Shown here: positions 33,669 to 42,294 of the stretch, piece after piece
Numbering within the stretch: position 1 is the stretch's first letter
Layout: each line of letters begins with the position of its first letter
Source of the DNA: Algoriphagus sp. AK58
Lineage (GTDB): Bacteria > Bacteroidota > Bacteroidia > Cytophagales > Cyclobacteriaceae
Length of the DNA stretch: 64,000 bases
NCBI RefSeq assembly: GCF_014324365.1
Contig: NZ_QEIG01000002.1
Span: forward strand, 1 to 64,000
Reading direction: 5' to 3'
Position numbers and translations under genes: made by a program
Notes under the pieces: model-generated
What the model was told of the DNA's origin: nothing
Database searches by the model: none
Seen by the model: the letters and a program-made list of their open reading frames with translations, nothing else

Positions 33669-36074
33669 ATGAACAGAACCATTAAAAAAGTAGCCGTTTT
33701 AGGTTCCGGAGTGATGGGCTCGCGTATTGCCTGTCATTTCGCAAACATCGGCGTTCAGGTACTTTTGTTGGATATTGTTCCATTCGAACTTACGGAAGAG
33801 GAACAAAAGAAGGGGCTCAGCAAAGAGCATCCTGCGGTCAGAAACCGGATTGTAACTACTGCCTTGCAAAACACACTCAAGGCCAATCCTTCTGCTATTT
33901 ATGACAAGTCGTATGCGTCTCGCATTACCACGGGCAATTTTGAAGATGATCTTCCAAAAATCAAAGATTACGATTGGGTCATCGAAGTTGTTGTGGAGCG
34001 TTTGGATATCAAGCAGCAACTTTTCGAGAAGGTTGAAAAATTTCGCAAACCTGGAACATTGATCACCTCCAATACATCAGGCATTCCTATGCATTTGATG
34101 TGCGAAGGCAGATCTGAAGACTTCCAGGCACACTTTGCCGGAACTCACTTTTTCAATCCTCCCCGTTATTTAAGATTGTTGGAAATTATTCCGGGTCCAA
34201 AGACGAAACCGGAGATCATCGACTTTTTGATGGATTATGGTGATCGGTACTTAGGCAAGGAAACGGTACTTTGTAAAGACACTCCTGCCTTTATCGCCAA
34301 CCGAATCGGAGTGTATGCCATCATTTCAGGCATGCACGCGATCGAAAAGGCAGGTTTTGGCGTTTCTGAAGTCGATAAATTGACCGGTCCGGTGATCGGT
34401 CGTGCCAAATCTGCCACTTTCCGTACTATGGACGTGGTCGGACTCGATACCACGGTCAATGTAGCTAACAACCTCTACAAGGCACTTCCTCATGACGAAT
34501 CGCGCGACAAATTCAAGCTTCCCAAAATCGTCGAGGTTCTCTACAACAACAAATGGTTTGGAGACAAAACAGGTCAGGGTTATTTCAAAATGATCCGTCA
34601 CAAAGACGGAAGCAAAGAACTGAAAGAACTCGACCTGAAAACCTTTGAATACAAAGACGTCGAAAAACCCAAGTTTAAAGCCTTGGAAGCTTCCAAGGAA
34701 ATCGATGATCTCAAAAAGCGCCTTAAGTTCTTGGTGAATTTTGAAGACCGAGCCGGAGAATTTTATCGAGCTTCTTTTTACGATTTGTTTAAATATTGCT
34801 CACACCGCATCCCCGAGATCTCCGACGAGCTCTACAGAATCGATCAGGCAGTTTGTGCGGGATTCGGTTGGGAACTAGGACCTTTTGAAACTTGGGATGT
34901 CCTTGGTGTAAAAGAAACAGTAGAGAAAATGGAAGCTGCCGGCGAAAAAGCAGCGTCTTGGGTTCACGAAATGCTGTCTGCAGGCCATGAATCTTTCTAC
35001 AAGGTCGAAAGCGGAAAGAGAAAGTACTACGACATTCCTTCCAAATCTTATGTGGAAATCCCGGGCATCGAAGATTTCATCATCCTTGATACGCTTAAAT
35101 CAGCAGGCAAGAAGGTTTGGGGAAATGCCGGATCGACCATTTACGACATGGGCGATGAGGTGATTGGATTGGAGTTCCACACCAAAATGAACTCCATGGG
35201 TGCCGAAGTGATCGAGGGCATCAATACAGCGATCGGAATGGCCGAAAAATCATACAAAGGCTTGGTCATTGGAAACGAAGGCGGAAACTTCTCCGCAGGG
35301 GCCAACTTAGCCATGCTCTTCATGTTTGCAGGAGATCAGGAGTTTGACGAAATCAATCTGATGATCGCCCAATTCCAGAACACCATGATGCGGGCCCGAT
35401 ACTCATCCGTGCCGGTGGTGGTAGCTCCTCACAATATGGCTTTGGGTGGGGGATGTGAACTTTCCCTTCATGCAGACCACATTCAGGCGCATGCCGAATT
35501 GTACATGGGCTTGGTCGAAGTCGGTGTGGGGTTGATTCCTGCTGGTGGCGGAACGAAGGAAATGACCCGAAGATTTGCCAATGGGGTCATCGCCGGAGAC
35601 GTGGAGCTCAATCAGCTTCAGGAGTACTTTATGAATATCGCCACAGCGAAAGTTTCTACTTCAGCTGAAGAAGCAAGAGGACTGGGTTACCTGAGAGCTC
35701 AAGACGGTATTTCACTGAACAGAAAACGTCAGTTGGCAGATGCAAAGGCTAAGGTGATTTCTCTTTATGATTTGGGCTATACGCAGCCTGTACAGCAGAC
35801 CAATATCAAGGTTTTGGGAAAGACTTCCTTGGCACTTTTCGAGGCGGGAATTACAGGTATGATTTACGGAAATTATATCTCTGAGCACGATGCCAAGATC
35901 GCCAGAAAACTGGCTTGGGTAATGTCAGGAGGCGATTTGTCCTCACCGACTGAGGTGTCAGAGCAATACTTGCTTGACTTGGAGCGTGAAGCTTTTTTGA
36001 GTTTAACTGGCGAGCAAAAGACGCTGGAGAGAATCCATAGTATTCTTTTCAAAGGAAAGCCACTTAGAAACTAG
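33669..36074 (+). CDS. fadN: 3-hydroxyacyl-CoA dehydrogenase / enoyl-CoA hydratase fusion (FadN type)
   Basis: Bifunctional beta-oxidation enzyme, 801 residues. The dehydrogenase comes first: NAD motif VLGSGVMGSRIA (residues 10-21), TSNTSGIPM, GTHFFNPPRYLRLLEI (catalytic His), DTPAFIANRIGVY. The hydratase/isomerase part is C-terminal (about 490-700): GNEGGNFSAGANL, PHNMALGGGCELSLHAD, EVGVGLIPAGGG. This order is the reverse of E. coli FadB and matches Bacillus FadN. Works with the thiolase and acyl-CoA dehydrogenase downstream. Confidence 0.92.
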   Translation: MNRTIKKVAVLGSGVMGSRIACHFANIGVQVLLLDIVPFELTEEEQKKGLSKEHPAVRNRIVTTALQNTLKANPSAIYDKSYASRITTGNFEDDLPKIKDYDWVIEVVVERLDIKQQLFEKVEKFRKPGTLITSNTSGIPMHLMCEGRSEDFQAHFAGTHFFNPPRYLRLLEIIPGPKTKPEIIDFLMDYGDRYLGKETVLCKDTPAFIANRIGVYAIISGMHAIEKAGFGVSEVDKLTGPVIGRAKSATFRTMDVVGLDTTVNVANNLYKALPHDESRDKFKLPKIVEVLYNNKWFGDKTGQGYFKMIRHKDGSKELKELDLKTFEYKDVEKPKFKALEASKEIDDLKKRLKFLVNFEDRAGEFYRASFYDLFKYCSHRIPEISDELYRIDQAVCAGFGWELGPFETWDVLGVKETVEKMEAAGEKAASWVHEMLSAGHESFYKVESGKRKYYDIPSKSYVEIPGIEDFIILDTLKSAGKKVWGNAGSTIYDMGDEVIGLEFHTKMNSMGAEVIEGINTAIGMAEKSYKGLVIGNEGGNFSAGANLAMLFMFAGDQEFDEINLMIAQFQNTMMRARYSSVPVVVAPHNMALGGGCELSLHADHIQAHAELYMGLVEVGVGLIPAGGGTKEMTRRFANGVIAGDVELNQLQEYFMNIATAKVSTSAEEARGLGYLRAQDGISLNRKRQLADAKAKVISLYDLGYTQPVQQTNIKVLGKTSLALFEAGITGMIYGNYISEHDAKIARKLAWVMSGGDLSSPTEVSEQYLLDLEREAFLSLTGEQKTLERIHSILFKGKPLRN

Positions 36075-36574
36075 AGTCAAGAAGCGAGAGACAAGAGTCA
36101 AGAAGTGAGAAATCAAATCCAAAAAACAGACTTAAAACAAATCTGAAAATGAGACTGAAACATAATTTCAAGAACCTAAAAGTTTGGCAAAAAGCGGTGG
36201 ATTTAGCTGTCAATGTGTATGAATTGACTAAATCTTTTCCTTCTGAAGAAAGGTTTGGAATTACTTCTCAAATGAGAAGATCCAGTGTATCCATTTCATC
36301 AAACATCGCCGAGGGAACAGCTAGAAATTCTTCAAAGTCATTTTCCAATTGTTTGGATATCAGTTTGGGAGAAAGTTTTGAATTAGAGACTCAGGGAATT
36401 ATTGCCAATAGAGTTGGAATATTGAGTGAAGAAAAGTTCACCACTTTCAGTGAGGAGCTAGCTGAGGTCCAGAAAATGATAATTGGATTAAAAAACACCA
36501 TTGAGGATAATCCTTACTAGGCGGATTCAGTCTTGTTTCTTGTCTCTTGAATCTTGTTTCTCAAGCTCTAAAAG
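36071..36574. repeat. Imperfect inverted repeat enclosing the first four-helix-bundle gene
   Basis: The left arm (36071-36118) is a purine-rich series of CAAGAG/GTCAAGAA-like units starting in the fadN stop. The right arm (36522-36574), read in reverse complement, gives the same units; the best core is CGAGAGACAAGAGTCAAGAA against CAAGAGACAAGAAACAAGA. In RNA the arms can pair into a long imperfect stem, with the S23-type gene in its loop. The pattern recalls rRNA intervening sequences. Confidence 0.6.
36149..36520 (+). CDS. Four-helix-bundle protein (S23 / rRNA intervening-sequence type), copy 1
   Basis: A 123-residue helical protein of the family first seen encoded in 23S rRNA intervening sequences. 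Signature: LKVWQKAVDLAVNVYELTKSFPSEERFGITSQMRRSSVS is split here as LKVWQKAVDLAVNVYELT and FGITSQMRRSSVSISSNIAE, then ISLGESFELETQ. It forms oligomeric helical bundles; the biochemical role is unknown. It is not in an rRNA here: it lies in the fadN-thiolase gap on the operon strand, within an inverted repeat. Confidence 0.88.
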   Translation: MRLKHNFKNLKVWQKAVDLAVNVYELTKSFPSEERFGITSQMRRSSVSISSNIAEGTARNSSKSFSNCLDISLGESFELETQGIIANRVGILSEEKFTTFSEELAEVQKMIIGLKNTIEDNPY

Positions 36575-36599
36575 ACATTTAAAAACTAAAAAAAAACTA

Positions 36600-37775
36600 A
36601 TGGAAGCATATATAATAAACGGATATAGATCAGCGGTTGGAAAATCGAAAAAGGGAGGATTTAGATTTTATCGCCCAGACGACTTGGCTGCTGATGTGAT
36701 CAAGCACTTGGTGGCGAATACTCCGGGTCTCGAACCCAAAATGGTCGATGACCTCATCGTGGGAAATGCCGTTCCTGAAGCGGAGCAAGGCATGCAAATG
36801 GGCCGGATGATTTCTCTCTTGGCCTTGGGAATTGATACTCCCGGATTTGTAATGAACCGCTACTGCGGATCTGGATTAGAAGCCATCGCTCTGGCAGTTG
36901 GAAAGATCAAAGCCGGAATGGCGGATTGCATCATCGCAGGGGGTACGGAATCCATGTCTTTGGTACCGATGATGGGCTACAAAACTGCCCTCAACTGGAA
37001 AATCGCCTCGCAAACGCCTTCTTACTACCTCAGCATGGGGTTGACTGCGGAAGAGCTTGCCAAAGAATATGAAATCACTCGTGAGCAAGCTGATGCCTTT
37101 TCGGTAAGATCTCATGAAAAAGCTTTGTCGGCGATTGCTGCAGGAAAATTCAAAGACGAAATCGTACCTGTAGAAGTCGAGGAGACTTACCTTGATGAAA
37201 AAGGAAGGAAAAAAACCAGAAAGTTCACCGTGGATACCGACGAGGGACCTCGTGCAGGTACGACCATGGAAGCTTTGGCAGCATTGAAGCCGGCATTTAA
37301 AAACGGAGGTCAAGTCACAGCCGGTAATTCTTCGCAGACATCCGACGGAGCTGCATTTGTCGTGGTCATGTCCGAAAGATTGATGAAATCTTTGGGATTG
37401 GAGCCTGTCGCAAGAATGATGTCCTATTCTGTGGCCGGAGTTGACCCAAGAATCATGGGTATCGGTCCAAAAGAAGCTGTGCCAAAGGCTCTGAAACAAG
37501 CTGGACTTACCTTAAATGACATTGACTTAGTCGAGCTCAATGAAGCATTTGCCGCTCAGGGCCTTGCTGTCATGAAATCCCTTGACATGAATCCTGATAT
37601 TGTCAACGTCAACGGAGGTGCAGTCGCCTTGGGTCACCCACTCGGATGCACCGGAGCCAAACTCTCTGTTCAGATTTTCAATGAACTGAGAAGGCAAAAT
37701 AAAAAATACGGTCTTGTCACTGCCTGTGTAGGTGGTGGTCAGGGTGTAGCGGGCATTTACGAGTTACTCAAGTAG
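36600..37775 (+). CDS. fadA: Acetyl-CoA C-acyltransferase (thiolase)
   Basis: Last step of beta-oxidation: thiolytic cleavage of 3-ketoacyl-CoA. The family start is MEAYIINGYRSAVGK at 36600 (391 residues); the frame is open 99 bp further up only by running back through the repeat arm and into the S23 gene end. Cys89 in NRYCGSGLEAI is the acyl acceptor, and the C-terminal NEAFAAQ and NGGAVALGHPLGCTGA give His and the second Cys region. Together with FadN and the acyl-CoA dehydrogenase it completes the pathway. Confidence 0.93.
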   Translation: MEAYIINGYRSAVGKSKKGGFRFYRPDDLAADVIKHLVANTPGLEPKMVDDLIVGNAVPEAEQGMQMGRMISLLALGIDTPGFVMNRYCGSGLEAIALAVGKIKAGMADCIIAGGTESMSLVPMMGYKTALNWKIASQTPSYYLSMGLTAEELAKEYEITREQADAFSVRSHEKALSAIAAGKFKDEIVPVEVEETYLDEKGRKKTRKFTVDTDEGPRAGTTMEALAALKPAFKNGGQVTAGNSSQTSDGAAFVVVMSERLMKSLGLEPVARMMSYSVAGVDPRIMGIGPKEAVPKALKQAGLTLNDIDLVELNEAFAAQGLAVMKSLDMNPDIVNVNGGAVALGHPLGCTGAKLSVQIFNELRRQNKKYGLVTACVGGGQGVAGIYELLK

Positions 37776-37779
37776 TACT

Positions 37780-38228
37780 AAAAGACATTAGACGCTAGAC
37801 ACAAGACGTTAGACTCAACGACAATAGCTATGCATAACTACAAGGAATTGAATGTATGGAAAAGATCTATAAAGCTTTGGGCTACTATTTATAAGCTCAC
37901 GGCAAACTTTCCTAATGAGGAGCGCTTTGGTCTTATCTCTAAATTGAGAAGAGCATCTGTATCAGTTCCATCAAATATTGCAGAAGGAGGTGGTAGCAGG
38001 ACAGACCGGGAATTTCTTCATTTTCTTGGTGTGGCCCATGGGTCTATTTGTGAATTGGAGTCTCAGCTTTATGTAAGTGTGGAATTAGAATTTTTCAATT
38101 TTGATCAAATCGATTCCATCACTGCCGAATTAACTGAAATCCAAAAAATGCTTTACGCACTAATCCAAAAATTTGAAAATCAAGCGTGACTATCTTAAGT
38201 CTTAAGTCTCACGTCTTTAATCTTAATA
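37780..38228. repeat. Imperfect inverted repeat enclosing the second four-helix-bundle gene
   Basis: Left arm 37780-37815 has AGACATTAGACG/TAGACACAAGACGTTAGAC units; right arm 38191-38228 in reverse complement reads TTAAAGACGTGAGACT followed by TAAGACTTAAGATAG. The arms share AGACG, AGAC, AAGAC and TTA in the same order and can form an imperfect stem. The units differ from those around copy 1, so each cassette has its own matching pair. Confidence 0.5.
37830..38189 (+). CDS. Four-helix-bundle protein (S23 / rRNA intervening-sequence type), copy 2
   Basis: A 119-residue relative of copy 1: LNVWKRSIKLWATIYKLT, FPNEERFGLISKLRRASVSV, PSNIAEGGGSRT, and FLGVAHGSICELESQL. The two copies are clearly divergent, so they look like independent insertions and not a recent duplication. 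It sits in the thiolase-acyl-CoA dehydrogenase gap on the operon strand, again inside an inverted repeat. Confidence 0.88.
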   Translation: MHNYKELNVWKRSIKLWATIYKLTANFPNEERFGLISKLRRASVSVPSNIAEGGGSRTDREFLHFLGVAHGSICELESQLYVSVELEFFNFDQIDSITAELTEIQKMLYALIQKFENQA

Positions 38229-38232
38229 TCAT

Positions 38233-40026
38233 ATGGCAACATTATCAAAATCCATCCAAGGCGGAGAGTTTCTTATCCGCGATACAGAGGCTCAGGCGAT
38301 TTTTATTCCTGAAGAGTTTACCGAAGAGCAACGAATGATGGCTCAGGCCTGTCAGGATTTCATCGATACGGAAATACATCCCAATATCGAGGAAATTGAC
38401 AGCATGAAAAACCCTGAATTAGTCCCATCCCTATTCAAAAAAGCAGGTGAATTGGGTCTATTGGGCATTTCTGTTCCTGAGCAATACGGAGGATTGGGCA
38501 TGAGTTTCAATACCTCCATGCTGATTGCAGATATCATTGGGGGAGCAGGTTCTTTTTCTACCACTTATGGCGCACACACGGGCATCGGTACATTGCCTAT
38601 TTTGTATTACGGTACAGAAGAGCAGAAGCAAAAATACCTTCCCAAACTCGCCACAGGCGAATGGGCAGCTTGCTACTGCCTGACCGAACCGGATGCGGGT
38701 TCTGATGCCAATAGCGGTAAGACCAAAGCCACCCTCACACCGGACGGGAAGCACTATCTGATCAATGGGCAAAAAATGTGGATTTCCAATGCCGGATTTG
38801 CCGATCTATTCATCGTATTTGCCAAAATCGGAGACGACAAAAACCTGACAGCCTTCATTGTGGAAAAGACCTTTGGTGGAATCACCATGAATGAAGAAGA
38901 GAAAAAGATGGGTATCAAAGGATCTTCCACCCGTCAGGTATTCTTCAATGACTGCCCGGTACCGGTAGAAAACATGCTTTCTGAGCGTGGCAACGGATTC
39001 AAGATTGCAGTAAATATTCTCAACATTGGTCGGGTAAAACTTGGTGCAGGCGTCCTAGGTGGTGTCCGAGGCGTGACCAGTCTCAGCATCAAGTACTCCA
39101 CTGAACGAAAACAGTTTGGAGTCAGCATCAATACATTTGGAGCCATTAAATCCAAACTGGCCGAAATGGCCACCCGAATTTTTGCTACCGAATCGCTTTG
39201 TTACCGTGCCGGACAGGATATTGAGGATCGAATGGGCGCTTTGGCTGCAGAGGGTCTGCCGGATGCAGAAGCCAAATTGAAAGCCTTGGAGCAATTTGCC
39301 ATAGAGGCAGCCATTGCCAAAGTTCACGCTTCGGAGGTATTGGATTATGTCGTAGACCAAGGGGTTCAGATTTACGGAGGAATGGGCTATTCGGCCGACG
39401 CTCCAATGGAAAGGGCTTACCGAGATGCTCGTATTTCCAGAATCTACGAAGGAACCAACGAGATCAACCGCATGCTGATGGTGGGCATGGTGCTAAAGCG
39501 CGCCATGAAAGGGGAAATTAATCTCTTCGAACCAGCGATGGCTGTGGCTTCAGAACTTACCTCTGTACCGTCTTTTGAAAGTATCGATGCTTCAGAGCTT
39601 TTCGCAGTGGAAAAAGACATTCTCAAAAAACTCAAAAAAGTCTTTTTGATGGTAGGAGGCAAAGCCGCCATGTCGCTGCAAGATCGAATCGAAGACGAGC
39701 AGGAGATCATGATGAACCTGGCCGATGTGATGATTGAAATCTATGCAGCAGAATCCGCAATTCTCCGAGCTGAAAAAATCGCCATGCAAAACGGCGAAGA
39801 GTCAGCCAAAAATCAAATCGCCATGGCTAAAATTTACCTCTACGAAGCAGTAGACAAGATTGAGGCAGCAGCCAAAGAAGCGATTGTATCTTTCGCCAAA
39901 GGGGATGAGCAAAAAGTTCTTTTGATGGGACTGAAGAGGTTTACCAAGCCTGACTTTATCAATGTCAAGGAGCTTAGAAGGCAAATAGCCGATTACATGA
40001 TTGCACAGGGAAAATACCCATTTTAA
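38233..40026 (+). CDS. Acyl-CoA dehydrogenase (long form)
   Basis: First oxidation step of beta-oxidation, FAD-dependent. 597 residues, including a C-terminal extension of about 170 residues beyond the usual 380, as in VLCAD/ACAD9-type enzymes. YCLTEPDAGSDANSGKT, MWISNAGFADLF, GIKGSSTRQVFF, the FAD site QIYGGMGYSADAPMERAYRDAR and the catalytic base Glu406 in IYEGTNEINRM are present. No ETF genes occur nearby. A strong terminator ends the block. Confidence 0.92.
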   Translation: MATLSKSIQGGEFLIRDTEAQAIFIPEEFTEEQRMMAQACQDFIDTEIHPNIEEIDSMKNPELVPSLFKKAGELGLLGISVPEQYGGLGMSFNTSMLIADIIGGAGSFSTTYGAHTGIGTLPILYYGTEEQKQKYLPKLATGEWAACYCLTEPDAGSDANSGKTKATLTPDGKHYLINGQKMWISNAGFADLFIVFAKIGDDKNLTAFIVEKTFGGITMNEEEKKMGIKGSSTRQVFFNDCPVPVENMLSERGNGFKIAVNILNIGRVKLGAGVLGGVRGVTSLSIKYSTERKQFGVSINTFGAIKSKLAEMATRIFATESLCYRAGQDIEDRMGALAAEGLPDAEAKLKALEQFAIEAAIAKVHASEVLDYVVDQGVQIYGGMGYSADAPMERAYRDARISRIYEGTNEINRMLMVGMVLKRAMKGEINLFEPAMAVASELTSVPSFESIDASELFAVEKDILKKLKKVFLMVGGKAAMSLQDRIEDEQEIMMNLADVMIEIYAAESAILRAEKIAMQNGEESAKNQIAMAKIYLYEAVDKIEAAAKEAIVSFAKGDEQKVLLMGLKRFTKPDFINVKELRRQIADYMIAQGKYPF

Positions 40027-40051
40027 ACAATAGAGATAGATAGGTTGAGTC

Positions 40052-40090
40052 AAAAGCCTCCGGTTATGAAAGCGACCGGAGGCTTTTTTT
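40052..40090 (+). terminator. Strong rho-independent terminator ending the beta-oxidation block
   Basis: 13-bp perfect stem AAAAGCCTCCGGT / ACCGGAGGCTTTT, 10-nt loop, with T-run, 26 bp after the acyl-CoA dehydrogenase stop. Confidence 0.9.
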
Positions 40091-40163
40091 GACACTCAAA
40101 ATCCAAATAGATTGATTTTCAAGCTGAAAATCACCGTACGTCGCTGGATTCGAAAAGTTTGTT

Positions 40164-40664
40164 CTATTCCATGGGGACAAATCCATAGCCTAGTTGTCGG
40201 AGAGCATCCGCTTCATTGTAGAAGGTAATGCTTTGGACAATTTTTCCATTCTCCACCTTGTAATTACTATTTGCCAAGAGTTTCACAGAATTTCCATCCT
40301 TATAGGTGATGGTGAGTTCTGCCCAATTGGCTACCCATTCCCCTTTTGCATCTCCGTCGGGAATCGTTACTGCGGCAAATTTAGACTTGGTGTACTCAAT
40401 TTTTTCGTAAAGGTTCTCAATGTTGTACTTCCAGCTTTCCACAGCCTGGGCCTTGGTGATAGAGTCTCCGTAGGAGGGACCCATTCCCAGATAATTTTCA
40501 TCCAGGTAATTGCTCATTGCCTCAAAATCCATGGCTTCCACTGCGTTTACGTAGCCTTCTACCAGTTTTACATTTTCTGAGTTTTTCTGATCTGGGGAAG
40601 GGGAGCAGGCAAAAACGAAGCATCCTAAACCTGCCAATAGAACCAGTTTTTGTATCGATTTCAT
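40164..40664 (-). CDS. NTF2-like (SnoaL-type) lipoprotein
   Basis: A 166-residue protein with lipoprotein signal ending FVFAC at residue 20. The mature part is an NTF2-like cone: VKLVEGYVNAVEAMDFEAMSNYLDENYLGMGPSYGD, WVANWAELTITYKDGNSVKL, NYKVENGKIVQSITFYNEAD. Such exported NTF2-like proteins usually bind small ligands or act as scaffolds; no catalytic residues are assignable. Twenty bases downstream of the glycine-zipper gene on the same strand. Confidence 0.75.
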   Translation of the reverse strand: MKSIQKLVLLAGLGCFVFACSPSPDQKNSENVKLVEGYVNAVEAMDFEAMSNYLDENYLGMGPSYGDSITKAQAVESWKYNIENLYEKIEYTKSKFAAVTIPDGDAKGEWVANWAELTITYKDGNSVKLLANSNYKVENGKIVQSITFYNEADALRQLGYGFVPME

Positions 40665-40683
40665 TTCGTATTGTTATTTAGCG

Positions 40684-41217
40684 TTATTTGATGGTGTAGC
40701 CTTTGCCTTCCATACAGACAGTAAATGCCTTTGTAAAGCTTTCTTTTATTTGTTGCTCTTGTGCGGAGACATTGGCCTGTGCCTGTTGGTTTGCCTGTGC
40801 TTGAGCCATTTTTCCTGCCCGTCTTCCTGAAAGGCCTCCTACTATTGCGCCTACAGCTGCACCTTCACCTGCATCACCGGTGATTGCTCCTATAGCAGCA
40901 CCGGCGGCAGCGCCTTTGGCGGCACCTATTAAACCTCCACCGGTTGGACCTGACTGAACTGGAGCAGCCTCAATTTTTGGCAAATCAAGTGGATCAATTC
41001 CCGATTGTTCAACCGCCCAATTGTAGCATTCAAACTCGTCCTTTTTTTGTTGGGTCTTGCTTTGCCCTTTGGATGGATAGACAAAGAGTCCCATTTTTTG
41101 GGAGATCTGGTTGTAGGACATTTTTGCTGTATCCAACTTAATTGGCGCTTGTTGAGCCTTTCCTACTATCGTTGTTCCAAAAAAGACTATCAGGAGAAAT
41201 AGTTTTGTTGTGTTCAT
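40684..41217 (-). CDS. Exported glycine-zipper protein
   Basis: A 177-residue protein with a signal peptide (cleavage near GKAQQ) and a central Gly/Ala-rich stretch, GGGLIGAAKGAAAGAAIGAI and GEGAAVGAIVGGLSGRRAGK (residues 95-135), of the YMGG/glycine-zipper type that inserts in or associates with the outer membrane. Two Cys flank it (FECYNWAV, FTVCMEGKGY). The C-terminus is Gln/Ala-rich. It probably shares a transcript with the NTF2-like lipoprotein. Role unknown. Confidence 0.75.
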   Translation of the reverse strand: MNTTKLFLLIVFFGTTIVGKAQQAPIKLDTAKMSYNQISQKMGLFVYPSKGQSKTQQKKDEFECYNWAVEQSGIDPLDLPKIEAAPVQSGPTGGGLIGAAKGAAAGAAIGAITGDAGEGAAVGAIVGGLSGRRAGKMAQAQANQQAQANVSAQEQQIKESFTKAFTVCMEGKGYTIK

Positions 41218-41319
41218 TGGATTTTGAAGGTTGGTTTTGTGGATTGCCTATTCCAGAATTCAAAGTTTGATTTTTTTTATTGGTTCTAAGGGTTAAATGG
41301 CATTTTTGGACTATGCCGT

Positions 41320-42117
41320 TTATTCACCCTCTTGTTTAAACAAGGCTCTTAGTTCAATGAATTTGGAGTTTTCTTCCTCCAAAGTGACTAAACCAAAACG
41401 TGGCCTATCTAAGTCCATGATTGAAAATACGGTTAGGGAAAGCATTAAAGAAAACCCTACTACAATGATCCAATCGAGTTTATTTTTTCTTTCATAGCCT
41501 AAAAGGAATGTGGAGAAAACACATAAAATGATGAGAAACCATTGGATGGAGTTGGGAATATTAGCCTCACCTGCAGCTCTCCTGGAAGTAGTTAAATCTA
41601 TCATTTCGTTTAGAGCAGGAATAATTTCAGAGGTCTTGACCAAGACAAGGTCCTTTCTTGAATATTCAGAAATTTGTTTCCAAATAGTTTTTCCCAGTTC
41701 ATCAGATTTATTGAAATGGAAAAGAATTTTTTCGACATCAGTACCAGATTCATTAAAAGCAATCCTCTCCTCCAGATAATTTTTTAGGCTTAATTTCAGT
41801 TCTTTCCTCATGGAGTCCGGGAAAACTTCCGCTCTCAGGATTACTGTTCCTATTGCGTTGGCTTCCTCTATTGCCAAGGATCTCCGGGTATCAAACCTGG
41901 AATTGGCCATACCGAAAGAAAAAGCCAGGATTAAAGCCAGCAATCCCAATAATGTGGAGCTGATTAACCCCATTTCTTCATTGATATAATTGACCGATTT
42001 TTGGATTTTGTATTGTCTTGTTTTGTATCCGGCGAAAAATGCAAGGATGAGCAACACGAAAAGAATGGTTGCGATTTCGAGAGGAGACCAGTAATCAATG
42101 GAGGATAGCTGAAGCAT
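41320..42117 (-). CDS. DUF4239-type (bestrophin-like) membrane protein
   Basis: A 265-residue protein with two N-terminal membrane segments (IATILFVLLILAFFAGY; LISSTLLGLLALILAFSFGM), a charged helical domain from 72 to 185 (RFDTRRSLAIEEANAIGTVILRAE is the DUF4239 core region) and two C-terminal segments (IQWFLIILCVFSTFLLGY; WIIVVGFSLMLSLTVFSIM). It ends in the DLDRPRFGLV motif of this family. Possibly a channel-like protein; function not established. Confidence 0.78.
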   Translation of the reverse strand: MLQLSSIDYWSPLEIATILFVLLILAFFAGYKTRQYKIQKSVNYINEEMGLISSTLLGLLALILAFSFGMANSRFDTRRSLAIEEANAIGTVILRAEVFPDSMRKELKLSLKNYLEERIAFNESGTDVEKILFHFNKSDELGKTIWKQISEYSRKDLVLVKTSEIIPALNEMIDLTTSRRAAGEANIPNSIQWFLIILCVFSTFLLGYERKNKLDWIIVVGFSLMLSLTVFSIMDLDRPRFGLVTLEEENSKFIELRALFKQEGE

Positions 42118-42294
42118 ATTCTAGCTGATGTAGCATAAAATGTCTTCTAAAAGATAGATTCTGGGAAATTAAAAAATAATGATAAATGTCAGTAATGAAG
42201 GAAATGTAGCTTATGAAATGGATTCCGAAGAAATTCCCGCAAAGAAAAAGGCAAGGAGTTTTTCCATGAAAAGGAAAGCCCCAAATTAGTATCG

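Noticed and set aside
36071..36118. Possible CRISPR array or simple tandem repeat in the CAAGAG-rich stretch
   Set aside because: Units are short, irregular and without spacers of constant length. The reverse-complement match on the far side of the S23 gene explains the pattern better.
36501..36599. Upstream extension of the thiolase frame (33 codons)
   Set aside because: It overlaps the S23 gene end and the repeat arm, and thiolases start at the MEAYI position.
36149..38189. S23 genes as a sign of nearby rRNA genes
   Set aside because: No 16S, 23S or 5S sequence is visible around them; both lie between beta-oxidation genes.
40690..41217. Glycine/alanine-rich stretch as a DNA repeat or toxin-like pore
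   Set aside because: The Gly-zipper residues are encoded by varied codons with a signal peptide in front, so it is an ordinary exported Gly-zipper protein; nothing indicates a toxin.
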